A stretch of 64,000 bases of DNA from Amycolatopsis deserti (GTDB taxonomy: Bacteria > Actinomycetota > Actinomycetes > Mycobacteriales > Pseudonocardiaceae). Positions 51,407 to 59,526 of the stretch are shown one piece after another. The DNA is taken from positions 1 through 64,000 of the forward strand of contig NZ_BNAU01000011.1 in NCBI RefSeq assembly GCF_014653945.1, given 5' to 3'. The notes below the pieces were generated by a model. That model saw only the letters and a program-made list of their open reading frames with translations. It did no database searches and was not told the DNA's origin. Both the position numbers and the translations under genes were made by a program. Position 1 is the first letter of the stretch; each line of letters starts with the position of its first letter.

Positions 51407-52915
51407 TCAGTAGAAATGCCGTAGCTGCGGCCAGAGTTGCGACCAGGGTTGGGTGACGGTGTCGCAGAGCGTGATGACCGTGCCCTGTTCGTCGTTGTCG
51501 AGGCCGAGCCCGTTGTCGTGTTCGGCGGCGACGCGGCAGTCGCCGAGGCCGGCCATGGTGGTGGCGCCGACCAGGACGACCGGGCCGGTGTGGCTGTCCG
51601 GCGGCGGTCCCCAGTCGGCGTAGGACATGTGCCCGGAGTAGGGCTGCGGCAGGCCGAGTTCGGGGCCGTAGCGCTCGATCGCGCCGGCCTGGCCGTAGTT
51701 GCGGGTCAGGATCACCGCGGTGGCCTGCTGCGGAGCCGGGATCCGGCGCCAGACGCCGGCGACCGTGGCGGTGAACTCCGGCCAGCCGACCTGCTCGCCC
51801 TGTTCCTTGTTCATCGCCAGCACCGGGTCGAGCCCGTCCGGCGGCAGCACCGGCAACGCCACGACGACCGACATCGCGGTGCCGATGACCGCGAGCCCGC
51901 CGGCGAGCCCGCGCCGGGCCGCGCGCCGTCCGCGGGCGAGCCAGCGCACGGTGGGTTCGGCGCCCGCGGCCATCAGCAGCACGAGCAGCGGGATCGAGTA
52001 GTACGGCTTGCCGCCCAGGACGAGCAGCTCGACGCAGACCACGAAGTAGGCCACGACCAGGGCGCGTGCCCACCGCAGCCGTGGGTCCCGCCACAGGCGC
52101 ACCATCCCGGCGAGCCACACCGGCACCAGCACCGGTGAGAGGTAGACCAGTTGGAGCGGCACGAACAGGACGCGGTTCTCCGCGCCGTCGTCCGAGCTGA
52201 TCCCGGAGGCGACGGTGAGCAGGGGCCAGCCGTGCGCGGCCTGCCACCACACGACGGGCGCGGCGAGCGCGGCCGCGATGACGACGCCCGCGGGCAGCCA
52301 CGCGCTGCGGAACACCTGACGCGGCCCGGTGACGAGCACGGCGATGCCCAGTGCCGAGAGCAGCATCAGCAGGAGCCACTTGTTGGCGAGGCCCGCCCCG
52401 GCCACCGCGCCGATCGGGAGCCACCACCGGCCGTCGCCGGTGCGCAGCAGTCGCATGGCGAGCAGGCCGATCGCCACCCACACGAGCAGGTCGAAGGTCG
52501 CGGTGCCGAGCATGTGCCCGACGACGAGAACGAACGACGACAGGGCCGCCGCGCCCGCCGCGAGGGTCTGCGCGCTGCGCCCGCCACCCAGCTCGCGGGC
52601 GACGAGCGCCACGAGCGCGACGGTGACCAGCGCCGCGACGGTGGCCAGTGCCCGCACGCCGGCCGGGCTGTCGCCGAACACGGCCGCCCCGGCCCGGGCG
52701 AGCAACGGCGTGAGCGGCGGCTGGTCGACATATCCCCAGTCGAGCCGCTTCCCGGCGGCGAGGAAGTACAGCTCGTCGCGGTGGAACCCGTAGCGCGGTG
52801 AGGCCAGGCTGAGCACAAGAGCCTGCCCGGCGAGGACAAGCCCAACCGGCCCGGCGGCGAACTGGGGCAGCGGCTGGGCGGTGGGTGTGCTGGGTTCGGT
52901 TGTCGTGCCGGTCAT
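51407..52915 (-). CDS. GT39/ArnT-like membrane glycosyltransferase
   Basis: 502 aa. About ten or more membrane helices and a C-terminal outer domain. FHRDELYFLAAGKRLDWGYVDQPPLTP near residue 45 is the luminal Asp-Glu motif of PMT/ArnT (GT-C) enzymes that use polyprenyl-phosphate sugars. A Ppm1-type enzyme at 8962-9699 could make such a donor. The acceptor is unknown. ATG 52915. Confidence 0.82.
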   Translation of the reverse strand: MTGTTTEPSTPTAQPLPQFAAGPVGLVLAGQALVLSLASPRYGFHRDELYFLAAGKRLDWGYVDQPPLTPLLARAGAAVFGDSPAGVRALATVAALVTVALVALVARELGGGRSAQTLAAGAAALSSFVLVVGHMLGTATFDLLVWVAIGLLAMRLLRTGDGRWWLPIGAVAGAGLANKWLLLMLLSALGIAVLVTGPRQVFRSAWLPAGVVIAAALAAPVVWWQAAHGWPLLTVASGISSDDGAENRVLFVPLQLVYLSPVLVPVWLAGMVRLWRDPRLRWARALVVAYFVVCVELLVLGGKPYYSIPLLVLLMAAGAEPTVRWLARGRRAARRGLAGGLAVIGTAMSVVVALPVLPPDGLDPVLAMNKEQGEQVGWPEFTATVAGVWRRIPAPQQATAVILTRNYGQAGAIERYGPELGLPQPYSGHMSYADWGPPPDSHTGPVVLVGATTMAGLGDCRVAAEHDNGLGLDNDEQGTVITLCDTVTQPWSQLWPQLRHFY

Positions 52916-53396
52916 GTCGTTCTCCCCCCCGACCTGCGCGCGCCCCGCAGGCCCCTCACGGTGGCCCGCGCCCCCGGGGCGCGCAAGGCTCCAAACGGTC
53001 GCATCGACCGCTTCCCCCGTGCCGCCCGCAGGCGCGTGTCGTGATCGGACAGTCACGGTGCGGCTCTTGATGCGGCAGCAGCATCGCGCTCCAATCGGGC
53101 CAGGGGCCAGGGTGCACGGCCCGTGGCCGACGGCCCCCGGCCCGCGACGCACGACGCACGGCGCACGACCCGCGGCCCACGGCCCGCGGCGGCGCACCGC
53201 CCGCGGCACGGCGCACGGCCCGCGGCCCACGGCGCACGGCCCGCGGCCCGCGGGGTGCGGGCCATGGGTCACCCGCTCCAAGGGCCGCGGGCCCAACGGG
53301 CTCCCGGGCAACCGGCTCCACGGCCACGGGCCCCACGGGGCACGGGCCACGGGCCAGGGGCCACGGCCCGCCGGCTGCAGGCCACCGGTCCGCAGG
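52916..53396. repeat. Low-complexity GC block, no gene
   Basis: From about 53098 to 53396 the DNA is built almost only from short variants of CGGCCCACGG / CGGCCCGCGG / GGCGCACGG without fixed period, giving GC near 85%. Frames through it encode repetitive Arg/Pro/Gly/His strings with no domain. 52916-53097 is ordinary intergenic DNA with a hint of the GT39 promoter. It separates two minus-strand genes. Confidence 0.7.
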
Positions 53397-53450
53397 GGCA
53401 CGCTCCTAATCCATAGGCACGCTCCTGATCCGTGGGCACGCTCCTAATCC
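53397..53450. repeat. Three 19-bp tandem repeats at the dinB 3' end
   Basis: GGCACGCTCCTAATCC occurs at 53397, 53416 (one mismatch) and 53435, a 19-base period. The third copy contains the stop codon of the polymerase gene (53444-53446) and its last codons, so the two outer copies look like duplications of that gene's 3' end. Confidence 0.85.
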
Positions 53451-54640
53451 GGTAGCAGGGGCACCGTCGGGCCGTCGTCGTGGCCGAGGAGCATCGCTCG
53501 CGTCACCGCTTTCGCTCCGTAGCGGTCGCGCACCTGGTCCAGCGCCGCGTCCAGGGCGTCCGGTGGGTGTTCGCCGAAGGGCAGCTCCAGTTGCAACGGC
53601 GTGTCGTTGTCCAAGTTGGATAGTGCGAGGCCGATCAGCGTGATCCCCCGCTCCCGGATCATGGGCATCGCCGCGGCCAGCAGGCCCCGCGCGGTGGCGA
53701 GGATGTCCTCGGTGTGCGCCGTCGGGTGCGGCACCGTCTGCGACCGCGTCGCGCGGCTGTAGTCGCCGAACCGCATCCGCAGCACCACCGTCCGGCACAC
53801 GCGGTGCGCGGCCCGCAACCGCCGCGCCAGCCGGTCGGTCAGCGCGGCCACGATCTCGTCCAGCTCGTCCGGCGAACGCGCCCGCCGCCCCAGCGCCCGC
53901 TGCGCCCCGATCGACCGCCGCCGCCTCCCGACGACCACCGGGCGGGGGTCCCGGTTGTGCGCCAGCGCGAACAGGTGCCGCCCACCGGCCCGGCCGAGCA
54001 ACGCCACCAGCTCCGCCTCGCCCCGCTCGGCGACCTGCCCCACCGTCCGGATGCCCCGCGCGTGCAGCTTCTCCGCCGTCACCCGCCCGACGCCCCACAA
54101 CCGCTCGACTGGCAGCGGGTGCAGGAACTCCAGCTCACGATCGTGCGGCACCACGAGCAGCCCGTCCGGTTTCGCCACCCCGCTGGCGACCTTGGCGAGG
54201 AACTTCGTGCGCGCCACCCCGACCGTGATGGGCAGCCCGACCTGCTCGGCCACCGCACGCCGCAGGCCGGCCGCGATCTCGCTCGGCGAGCCGGCGATCT
54301 TGGCCAGCCCACCGACGTCGAGGAACGCCTCGTCGATCGACAGCCCCTCCACCAGCGGCGTGGTCTGCTCGAACACGGCGAACACCGCCTTGCTCGCCGC
54401 GCTGTAGGCCGACATCCGCGGCGGCACCACCACCGCCGACGGGCACAGCCGCAGCGCCTGGCCGCACCCCATCGCCGTGCGCACCCCGCGCGCCTTGGCC
54501 TCGTAACTCGCCGCCAGCACCACCCCACCTCCCACGATCACCGGCCGCCCGCGCAACGACGGGTCGTCACGCTGCTCGACCGACGCGTAGAACGCGTCCA
54601 GGTCGGCGTGCAGGATCGGGCCCTCGTTCGTCACGAACAC
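53444..54640 (-). CDS. dinB: DNA polymerase IV (Y family)
   Basis: 398 aa translesion polymerase. Catalytic motifs: ILHADLDAFYASVEQ and LSIDEAFLDVG (the S-I-D-E-A motif), with YSAASKAVF, PITVGVARTKFLAKVAS, WGVGRVTAEKL (helix-hairpin-helix) and a little-finger domain to about 345. PLQLELPF near the end resembles a beta-clamp-binding motif. Start GTG 54640 is likely, GTG 54634 possible. No clear SOS box was seen upstream. Confidence 0.9.
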   Translation of the reverse strand: MFVTNEGPILHADLDAFYASVEQRDDPSLRGRPVIVGGGVVLAASYEAKARGVRTAMGCGQALRLCPSAVVVPPRMSAYSAASKAVFAVFEQTTPLVEGLSIDEAFLDVGGLAKIAGSPSEIAAGLRRAVAEQVGLPITVGVARTKFLAKVASGVAKPDGLLVVPHDRELEFLHPLPVERLWGVGRVTAEKLHARGIRTVGQVAERGEAELVALLGRAGGRHLFALAHNRDPRPVVVGRRRRSIGAQRALGRRARSPDELDEIVAALTDRLARRLRAAHRVCRTVVLRMRFGDYSRATRSQTVPHPTAHTEDILATARGLLAAAMPMIRERGITLIGLALSNLDNDTPLQLELPFGEHPPDALDAALDQVRDRYGAKAVTRAMLLGHDDGPTVPLLPD

Positions 54641-54692
54641 ATGTTCGCACCCACCCCCGACAATTTCCGGTCTTCGGTGGGACGCTGTCCGC

Positions 54693-55265
54693 ATGGCCGA
54701 GAACGATCCGAAGGACGATCTGCACCGGTACCTCCAGCAGGCCCGCGAGGTGATGCTCTGGAAGCTCGAGGGCCTGTCGGAATACGACATGCGCCGCCCG
54801 ATGACCCCGACCGGCACCAACCTGCTCGGCCTGGTCAAGCACCTCATCGGCTGCGAACTCGGGTACTTCGGGGCCACCTTCGGACGCCCGTTCGGCCGCG
54901 AGCTGCCCTGGCTGTCCGACGCCGAACCCAACGCCGACATGTGGGCGCGCGCGGACGAATCCAGCGCGGAGATCGTCGCCCTCTACCGCCAGGCCTGGGC
55001 GCACGCGGACGCCACCATCGGCGCGCTCGCGCTGGACGCCGTCGGCCACATCCCCGGCCGGGAGCCGGTCACCCTGCACCGCGTCCTCGTGCACATGATC
55101 GCCGAGACCCAGCGCCACGCCGGCCACGCGGACATCGTCCGCGAACTGGTCGACGGCGCCGCCGGCATGCGTCCCGGCACCGGCAACCTGCCCGACGCCG
55201 ACAAGCAGTGGTGGGCCGACTACCGGGAGCGCCTGGAGCGGGTCGCGCGCGAATCCTTGCCTTGA
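54693..55265 (+). CDS. DinB-fold (DUF664-type) thiol-transferase-like protein
   Basis: 190 aa four-helix DinB-superfamily protein, unrelated to DNA polymerase IV despite the name. LLGLVKHLIGCELGYFG (first metal His) and RVLVHMIAETQRHAGHADIVRELVDG (two metal His) mark the mycothiol-dependent S-transferase-like group. Divergent from dinB with 52 bases between starts. Its stop codon lies in the promoter region of the MerR gene. Likely cytoplasmic detoxification. Confidence 0.82.
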   Translation: MAENDPKDDLHRYLQQAREVMLWKLEGLSEYDMRRPMTPTGTNLLGLVKHLIGCELGYFGATFGRPFGRELPWLSDAEPNADMWARADESSAEIVALYRQAWAHADATIGALALDAVGHIPGREPVTLHRVLVHMIAETQRHAGHADIVRELVDGAAGMRPGTGNLPDADKQWWADYRERLERVARESLP

Positions 55266-55294
55266 CGTCAGCGGCAACCTTTACGCTCGATCAC

Positions 55295-55693
55295 ATGCGA
55301 ATCGGGGAGCTGGCGCAGCGGGCCGGGACCACCACGCGCGCGCTGCGGTTCTACGAGTCACAGGGGCTGCTGGCCGCGCGCCGGGCGCCCAACGGCTACC
55401 GCGAGTACGGCGAGGAGGACTTCCGGCTCGTCAAGGAGATCCAGACGCTGCAGGCGGTCGGGTTCAGCCTCGACGACACCCGGCCGTTCGTGGAGTGCCT
55501 GCGGGCGGGCCACGAGACCGGGGACTCGTGCGCCGACTCGATCGAGGTCTACGAGCGCAAGCTCGCCGAGGTCGAGGCCTTCCTGGACCGGCTGCACGCC
55601 GTGCGCGACGACCTGCGCGCCAAGCTCACCGAGGCGCTGGACCGAGAACCCGGCCCGTGCCGGGTCACCACTTCGTTCGAGGAGTCCCGATGA
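55295..55693 (+). CDS. MerR family regulator, probably redox-responsive
   Basis: 132 aa. N-terminal MerR HTH (RIGELAQRAGTTTRALRFYESQGLL), wing APNGYREYGEEDF, and a coiled dimerisation helix about 83-115. Cysteines C68, C79 and C122 surround the effector region, unlike the metal ligands of CueR or ZntR. It overlaps the thioredoxin start by 4 bases (ATGA), so the pair is coupled. TTGACG (55262-55267), 28 bases before the ATG, may be the -35 of an autoregulated promoter. A thiol-state sensor is inferred. Confidence 0.82.
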   Translation: MRIGELAQRAGTTTRALRFYESQGLLAARRAPNGYREYGEEDFRLVKEIQTLQAVGFSLDDTRPFVECLRAGHETGDSCADSIEVYERKLAEVEAFLDRLHAVRDDLRAKLTEALDREPGPCRVTTSFEESR

Positions 55694-56037
55694 CCGCCAC
55701 CGACACCGCCGGCGCCGTGCTCGCCGTCACCGACGAGACCTTCGAGGCGGAGGTGCTGCGCCACGAGGGGCCCGTGCTGGTCGACTTCTGGGCGCAGTGG
55801 TGCCCGCCGTGCCACATGATCGCGCCGGTGCTCGCCGAGATCGCCGCCGAGCGGGCCGGCACGCTGACCATCCGCAAGATCAACTGCGACGAGAACCAGC
55901 GCGTCGCGCGTGACCTCCAGGTGATGTCGATGCCGACGCTGGTCCTGTTCCGCGACGGCGCACCGGTGGCGCAGTGGGTGGGCGCCCGGCCGAAGGCCCG
56001 GTTGCTCGCCGAACTCGACGCGGCACTGAACGCATGA
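55690..56037 (+). CDS. Thioredoxin with WCPPC active site
   Basis: 115 aa single thioredoxin fold. Active site W37-C38-P39-P40-C41 replaces the usual WCGPC; cis-proline P82 in MSMPTLVLF; buried Asp in VDFWAQW. The Pro substitution normally shifts redox potential. Cytoplasmic disulfide reductant; its reductase may be the usual TrxB encoded elsewhere. Coupled to the MerR gene, which probably controls it. Confidence 0.9.
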   Translation: MTATDTAGAVLAVTDETFEAEVLRHEGPVLVDFWAQWCPPCHMIAPVLAEIAAERAGTLTIRKINCDENQRVARDLQVMSMPTLVLFRDGAPVAQWVGARPKARLLAELDAALNA

Positions 56038-56336
56038 CCCGCGCCACCGGGTAGGCCGCTGCCCGGAGGTGCGACGGACGGCGGCACGGGCGCGTTCGCC
56101 GACGAGACGGTGTCCGCCAGTCGCCGCACGGGCACCACTTCCGCGACAAGTCCACTTCGGACGCCGGGCCGGCGTCCGGCGGCGTGTGCCGCGGCTACCT
56201 GAGCGCGGCCCGGCGCTGGCCCAGGTGGTCGTCGTGGCGCTGTCGACCCCGGCACGGACGTTCACCGCCCACATGGCCCAGCGCCTGGTCGTCGGCCGCG
56301 CATCGCGCTGGTGACCTGCCTGCGGTGGTACCCGCG
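56038..56336. other. Intergenic region, nothing recognised
   Basis: 299 bases between convergent genes. Short ORFs exist in several frames, the longest plus-strand one 81 codons from 56069, but none shows a domain, ribosome site or steady codon bias. No clear terminator hairpin was found. Confidence 0.45.
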
Positions 56337-56771
56337 TCAGTCCCGTAGGCGAGCCCGGGCCAGCAGCGTCGACGCACCGGTGACGACGGCCCGGCCCGCG
56401 CCCCGCACGCTCGAGGCGAGCACGGTGGCCCAGTCGAAGTAGTCCCGCCACAGCACGATCCGGCCGTCCCGCACCTCGAACGTGCCGCACACCCAGAACC
56501 GCGTCTCCCAGCTCCCGGCGCGCAGCACGTCGGTCCGCTCGGTCAGCACGATCGGGCCGTCGGCGGCGATGTGGTGCACCCGCGCCTCGAACCCGATGCG
56601 GTAGCGGCTGAGCAGCCGCAGCTGCTTCTCCACGGCCGCGATGCCGCGCGCCGGCGGCAGCGGGACGTTCTGGTACACCACGTCCGGGTCGGCGAAGGAC
56701 AGCGCGCCTTCGACGTCGTCGCGTTCGAGGGCCGTCAGGAACGAGGTCACCGTGCTCTTCGGGTCCGCCAT
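56337..56771 (-). CDS. Limonene-1,2-epoxide hydrolase-like protein
   Basis: 144 aa SnoaL/NTF2-like barrel. The catalytic set of Rhodococcus LEH (Tyr53, Asn55, Arg99, Asp101, Asp132) is matched at the same spacing by Y33, N35 (VVYQNVPLPP), R79, D81 (ERTDVLRAG) and D110 (LWRDYFDW). Water addition to an epoxide is therefore likely; the substrate may not be limonene. It lies 17 bases after the TauD-type gene, probably one operon. ATG 56771. Confidence 0.87.
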   Translation of the reverse strand: MADPKSTVTSFLTALERDDVEGALSFADPDVVYQNVPLPPARGIAAVEKQLRLLSRYRIGFEARVHHIAADGPIVLTERTDVLRAGSWETRFWVCGTFEVRDGRIVLWRDYFDWATVLASSVRGAGRAVVTGASTLLARARLRD

Positions 56772-56788
56772 GGACCCAGGCTAACCGG

Positions 56789-57724
56789 TCAGAACGGGCG
56801 ATCACCGGCGATCGCGACGCGTTCGGCGACCCGGGCGTGCGGGTGGTAGTCGTTGACCGCGTAGTGCTGCGTGGCGCGGTTGTCCCAGAACGCCACCGAG
56901 TTCGGCCGCCAGGAGAACCGCACCTGGTATTCCGGCACGTGCGCCTGCGCGAACAGCAGCCGCAGCAGGCGGTCGCTCTCGGCGCGGTCCAGCCCGACGA
57001 TGTGCGTGGTGAAAGCCTGGTTGACGAACAAGGTCTTGCGCCCGGTTTCCGGGTGCGTGCGCACCACCGGGTGCTCGACCGGCGGGAAGCGGTCCTGCCA
57101 GCGGGCCAGCAGGTCGTGGTCGGCGAAGCGGGCGAAACCGGGCACGAAGTCGTGCACCGCGCGCAGGCCGTCGATCCGCTCGCGCACCTCGGCCGGCAGG
57201 TTGTCGTAGGCGGCGGCCATGTCGGCCCACAGCGTGTCGCCGCCGAGCGGCGGCACCTCGACCAGGCGCAGCACCGAGCCGAGCGCGGGCTCCGGACGCC
57301 AGGTGACGTCGGTGTGCCAGATGTTTTCGAACCCGGGCATCCCGGCGCCGCGGGCGAACCGGGTGACCTCGTCGGAGTCGCCGGAGGGCAGGAACGGGTT
57401 GGTCTCCAGCGGACCCCAGTTGCGCGCGAACGCCCGCTGCTGCGCCGGAGTGATGTCCTGGTCGCGGAAGAACAGCACCTTCCACTCCAGCAGCGCCCGG
57501 TTCAGCTCGTCCCGCAGCTCCGGTGTGAGCGGCCTGCTGAGGTCCACCCCGGTGATCTCGGCGCCGATCACGCGGCCCAGCGGGCGCAAGTGGAACATCT
57601 CGTAGGCGCGCGACCTGGCGTTCTCGTGCAGGCGCGAGAGGAGCCGCGGACCCTCGAGGATGCCGTCGTCCGGAACCTCGGCCGAGCGCAGGCGGTGGAC
57701 GCGTTCGGGCAGCTCGACGGACAT
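56789..57724 (-). CDS. TauD/TfdA family 2-oxoglutarate dioxygenase
   Basis: 311 aa Fe(II)/2-oxoglutarate enzyme. Metal motif H137-x-D139 (WHTDVTW), distal H287 (ATQHYAVNDY) and R298 for 2-oxoglutarate. LGRVIGAEITGVDLSRPL is the TauD family opening. ATG 57724 has GGGAGG upstream. Taurine or another sulfonate, or a phenoxy acid, are the known substrate classes; neighbours do not decide. It leads an operon with the epoxide-hydrolase-like gene. Confidence 0.88.
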   Translation of the reverse strand: MSVELPERVHRLRSAEVPDDGILEGPRLLSRLHENARSRAYEMFHLRPLGRVIGAEITGVDLSRPLTPELRDELNRALLEWKVLFFRDQDITPAQQRAFARNWGPLETNPFLPSGDSDEVTRFARGAGMPGFENIWHTDVTWRPEPALGSVLRLVEVPPLGGDTLWADMAAAYDNLPAEVRERIDGLRAVHDFVPGFARFADHDLLARWQDRFPPVEHPVVRTHPETGRKTLFVNQAFTTHIVGLDRAESDRLLRLLFAQAHVPEYQVRFSWRPNSVAFWDNRATQHYAVNDYHPHARVAERVAIAGDRPF

Positions 57725-57867
57725 TTCGCGGACCTCCCGGGATGATCGCGGACAGGGTTCGATGATCACCGCGAGTCACCGGAGGCGGCAAGATACGTCC
57801 AGTATGTGGTCATCTCGTGCGGGAAAGAACTGACCGTGGGACCCTGCCAGGCCGTAGGGTTTGCGTC

Positions 57868-59526
57868 GTGAGCCTGCCCATCCTCATGACCGTCGACGAC
57901 GACCCGGCCGTGTCCCGGTCGGTCGCCCGTGACCTCCGCCGTCGCTACGGCCAGGACTACCGCGTCGTGCGCGCCGCCTCCGGTGCGGACGCGCTCGAAG
58001 CACTGCGCGAGATCAAGCTGCGCGGGGACGCGGTCGCCGCCATCCTCGCCGACTACCGCATGCCGCAAATGGACGGCATCACGTTCCTGGAGCAGGCGAT
58101 GGACCTGTTCCCGTACGCGCGGCGCGCCCTGCTGACCGCCTACGCCGACACCGACGCCGCGATCCAGGCGATCAACGTCGTCGACGTCGACCACTACCTC
58201 CTCAAACCGTGGGACCCGCCGGAGGAGAAGCTGTACCCGGTGGTCGACGCGCTCGTCGACGCGTGGCGCGCGGCCGGCGACCGTCCGGTCGAGGAGACGA
58301 AGGTGATCGGGCACCGCTGGTCCTCGCCGTCCTACAAGGTGCGGGACTTCCTCGCCCGCAACTCCGTGCCGTACCGGTGGTACTCGGTCGAGGAGCCGGA
58401 GGCCTGCCGCCTGCTCGAAGCCGCCGAGTGCGCCGCCGAGGACATCCCGGTGCTGATCACCCCGGACGGGACCGTGCTGCGCAAGCCGGACGGCGAGCAG
58501 ATCGCCGACGCCGTCGGGCTGTCCACCCGGCCCGCCGCGGAGTTCTACGACCTGGTCGTCATCGGCGGCGGTCCCGCCGGGCTCGGCGCGGCCGTCTACG
58601 GCGCCTCGGAAGGGCTGCGCACCGTCCTGGTCGAGCGCCGGGCGACCGGCGGCCAGGCCGGGCAGAGCTCCCGCATCGAGAACTACCTCGGCTTCCCGGA
58701 CGGTGTGTCCGGGGCGCAGCTGACCGACCGGGCCCGCCGCCAGGCCCAGAAGTTCGGCGCGGAAGTGCTGACCGCGCGGGACGTGACCGAGCTGGAGGCG
58801 CGGGGTTCCGCGCGGGTGGTCCGGTTCGGGGACGGCAGCGAGATCGCGGCGCACGCGGTCGTCCTCGCCACGGGGGTGTCCTACCGGGCGCTGGAGGCCG
58901 AGGGGGTCGCCGAGCTGACCGGCCGTGGCGTGTTCTACGGCTCGGCCGCCACCGAGGCGCCGGAGTGCGACGGCGAGCACGTCTACATCGTCGGCGGCGC
59001 CAACTCCGCCGGGCAGGCCGCGGTGTTCTTCTCCCGCTACGCCAAGGACGTCTCGATCCTGGTGCGCGGACCGTCGCTGCGCACCTCGATGTCGCACTAC
59101 CTCATCGAGCAGATCGAGGCGATCGGCAACATCCACGTCCGGACCCGCACCACCGTCCTGCGCGCGCACGGCAGCGACCACCTCGAAGCGCTGACGCTGT
59201 GCGACGAGGAGCAGGGCATCACCGAGACCGTGCCGACCGGGCACCTGTTCGTGTTCATCGGCGCCGCGCCGCGGACCGAGTGGCTCGGTGACGACGTGTT
59301 GCGCGACGAGCACGGCTTCGTCTGCACGGGCGCCGACCTGCTGGTGGAGGGCAAACGTCCGCCGGGGTGGACCCTCGACCGGGACCCGCACCACCTGGAG
59401 TCGTCCATCCCGGGTGTGTTCGTGGCCGGGGACGTCCGCTCGCAGTCGGTCAAGCGCGTCGCCTCGGCCGTCGGCGAGGGCGCGATGGCCGTCTCCCTCG
59501 TGCACCGCTACCTGGAGGCACGATGA
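57868..59526 (+). CDS. Response regulator-glutaredoxin-like-thioredoxin reductase-like fusion
   Basis: 552 aa. Receiver 1-125: acidic pair D10-D11, phospho-acceptor D62 (ILADYRMPQMDG), T90 and K113. About 145-220 has a glutaredoxin-like pattern (KVIGHRWSSPSYKVRDFLARN, IPVLITPDGTVL) with SSPS where CxxC would be. About 228-552 is a thioredoxin-reductase-like FAD/NADPH enzyme: VVIGGGPAGLGAAVYG, VYIVGGANSAGQAAVFFS, and VFVAGDVR near the end. The TrxR CxxC is absent (ATEAPECDGE). The output is thus enzymatic rather than DNA binding. It overlaps the kinase gene by 4 bases. GTG start. Confidence 0.88.
   Translation: MSLPILMTVDDDPAVSRSVARDLRRRYGQDYRVVRAASGADALEALREIKLRGDAVAAILADYRMPQMDGITFLEQAMDLFPYARRALLTAYADTDAAIQAINVVDVDHYLLKPWDPPEEKLYPVVDALVDAWRAAGDRPVEETKVIGHRWSSPSYKVRDFLARNSVPYRWYSVEEPEACRLLEAAECAAEDIPVLITPDGTVLRKPDGEQIADAVGLSTRPAAEFYDLVVIGGGPAGLGAAVYGASEGLRTVLVERRATGGQAGQSSRIENYLGFPDGVSGAQLTDRARRQAQKFGAEVLTARDVTELEARGSARVVRFGDGSEIAAHAVVLATGVSYRALEAEGVAELTGRGVFYGSAATEAPECDGEHVYIVGGANSAGQAAVFFSRYAKDVSILVRGPSLRTSMSHYLIEQIEAIGNIHVRTRTTVLRAHGSDHLEALTLCDEEQGITETVPTGHLFVFIGAAPRTEWLGDDVLRDEHGFVCTGADLLVEGKRPPGWTLDRDPHHLESSIPGVFVAGDVRSQSVKRVASAVGEGAMAVSLVHRYLEAR

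Noticed and set aside
54641..54692. SOS (LexA) box between dinB and the DinB-fold gene
   Set aside because: No GAAC-N4-GTTC-type or CGAACRNRYGTTYG pattern survives beyond a partial GAAC; not enough to call.
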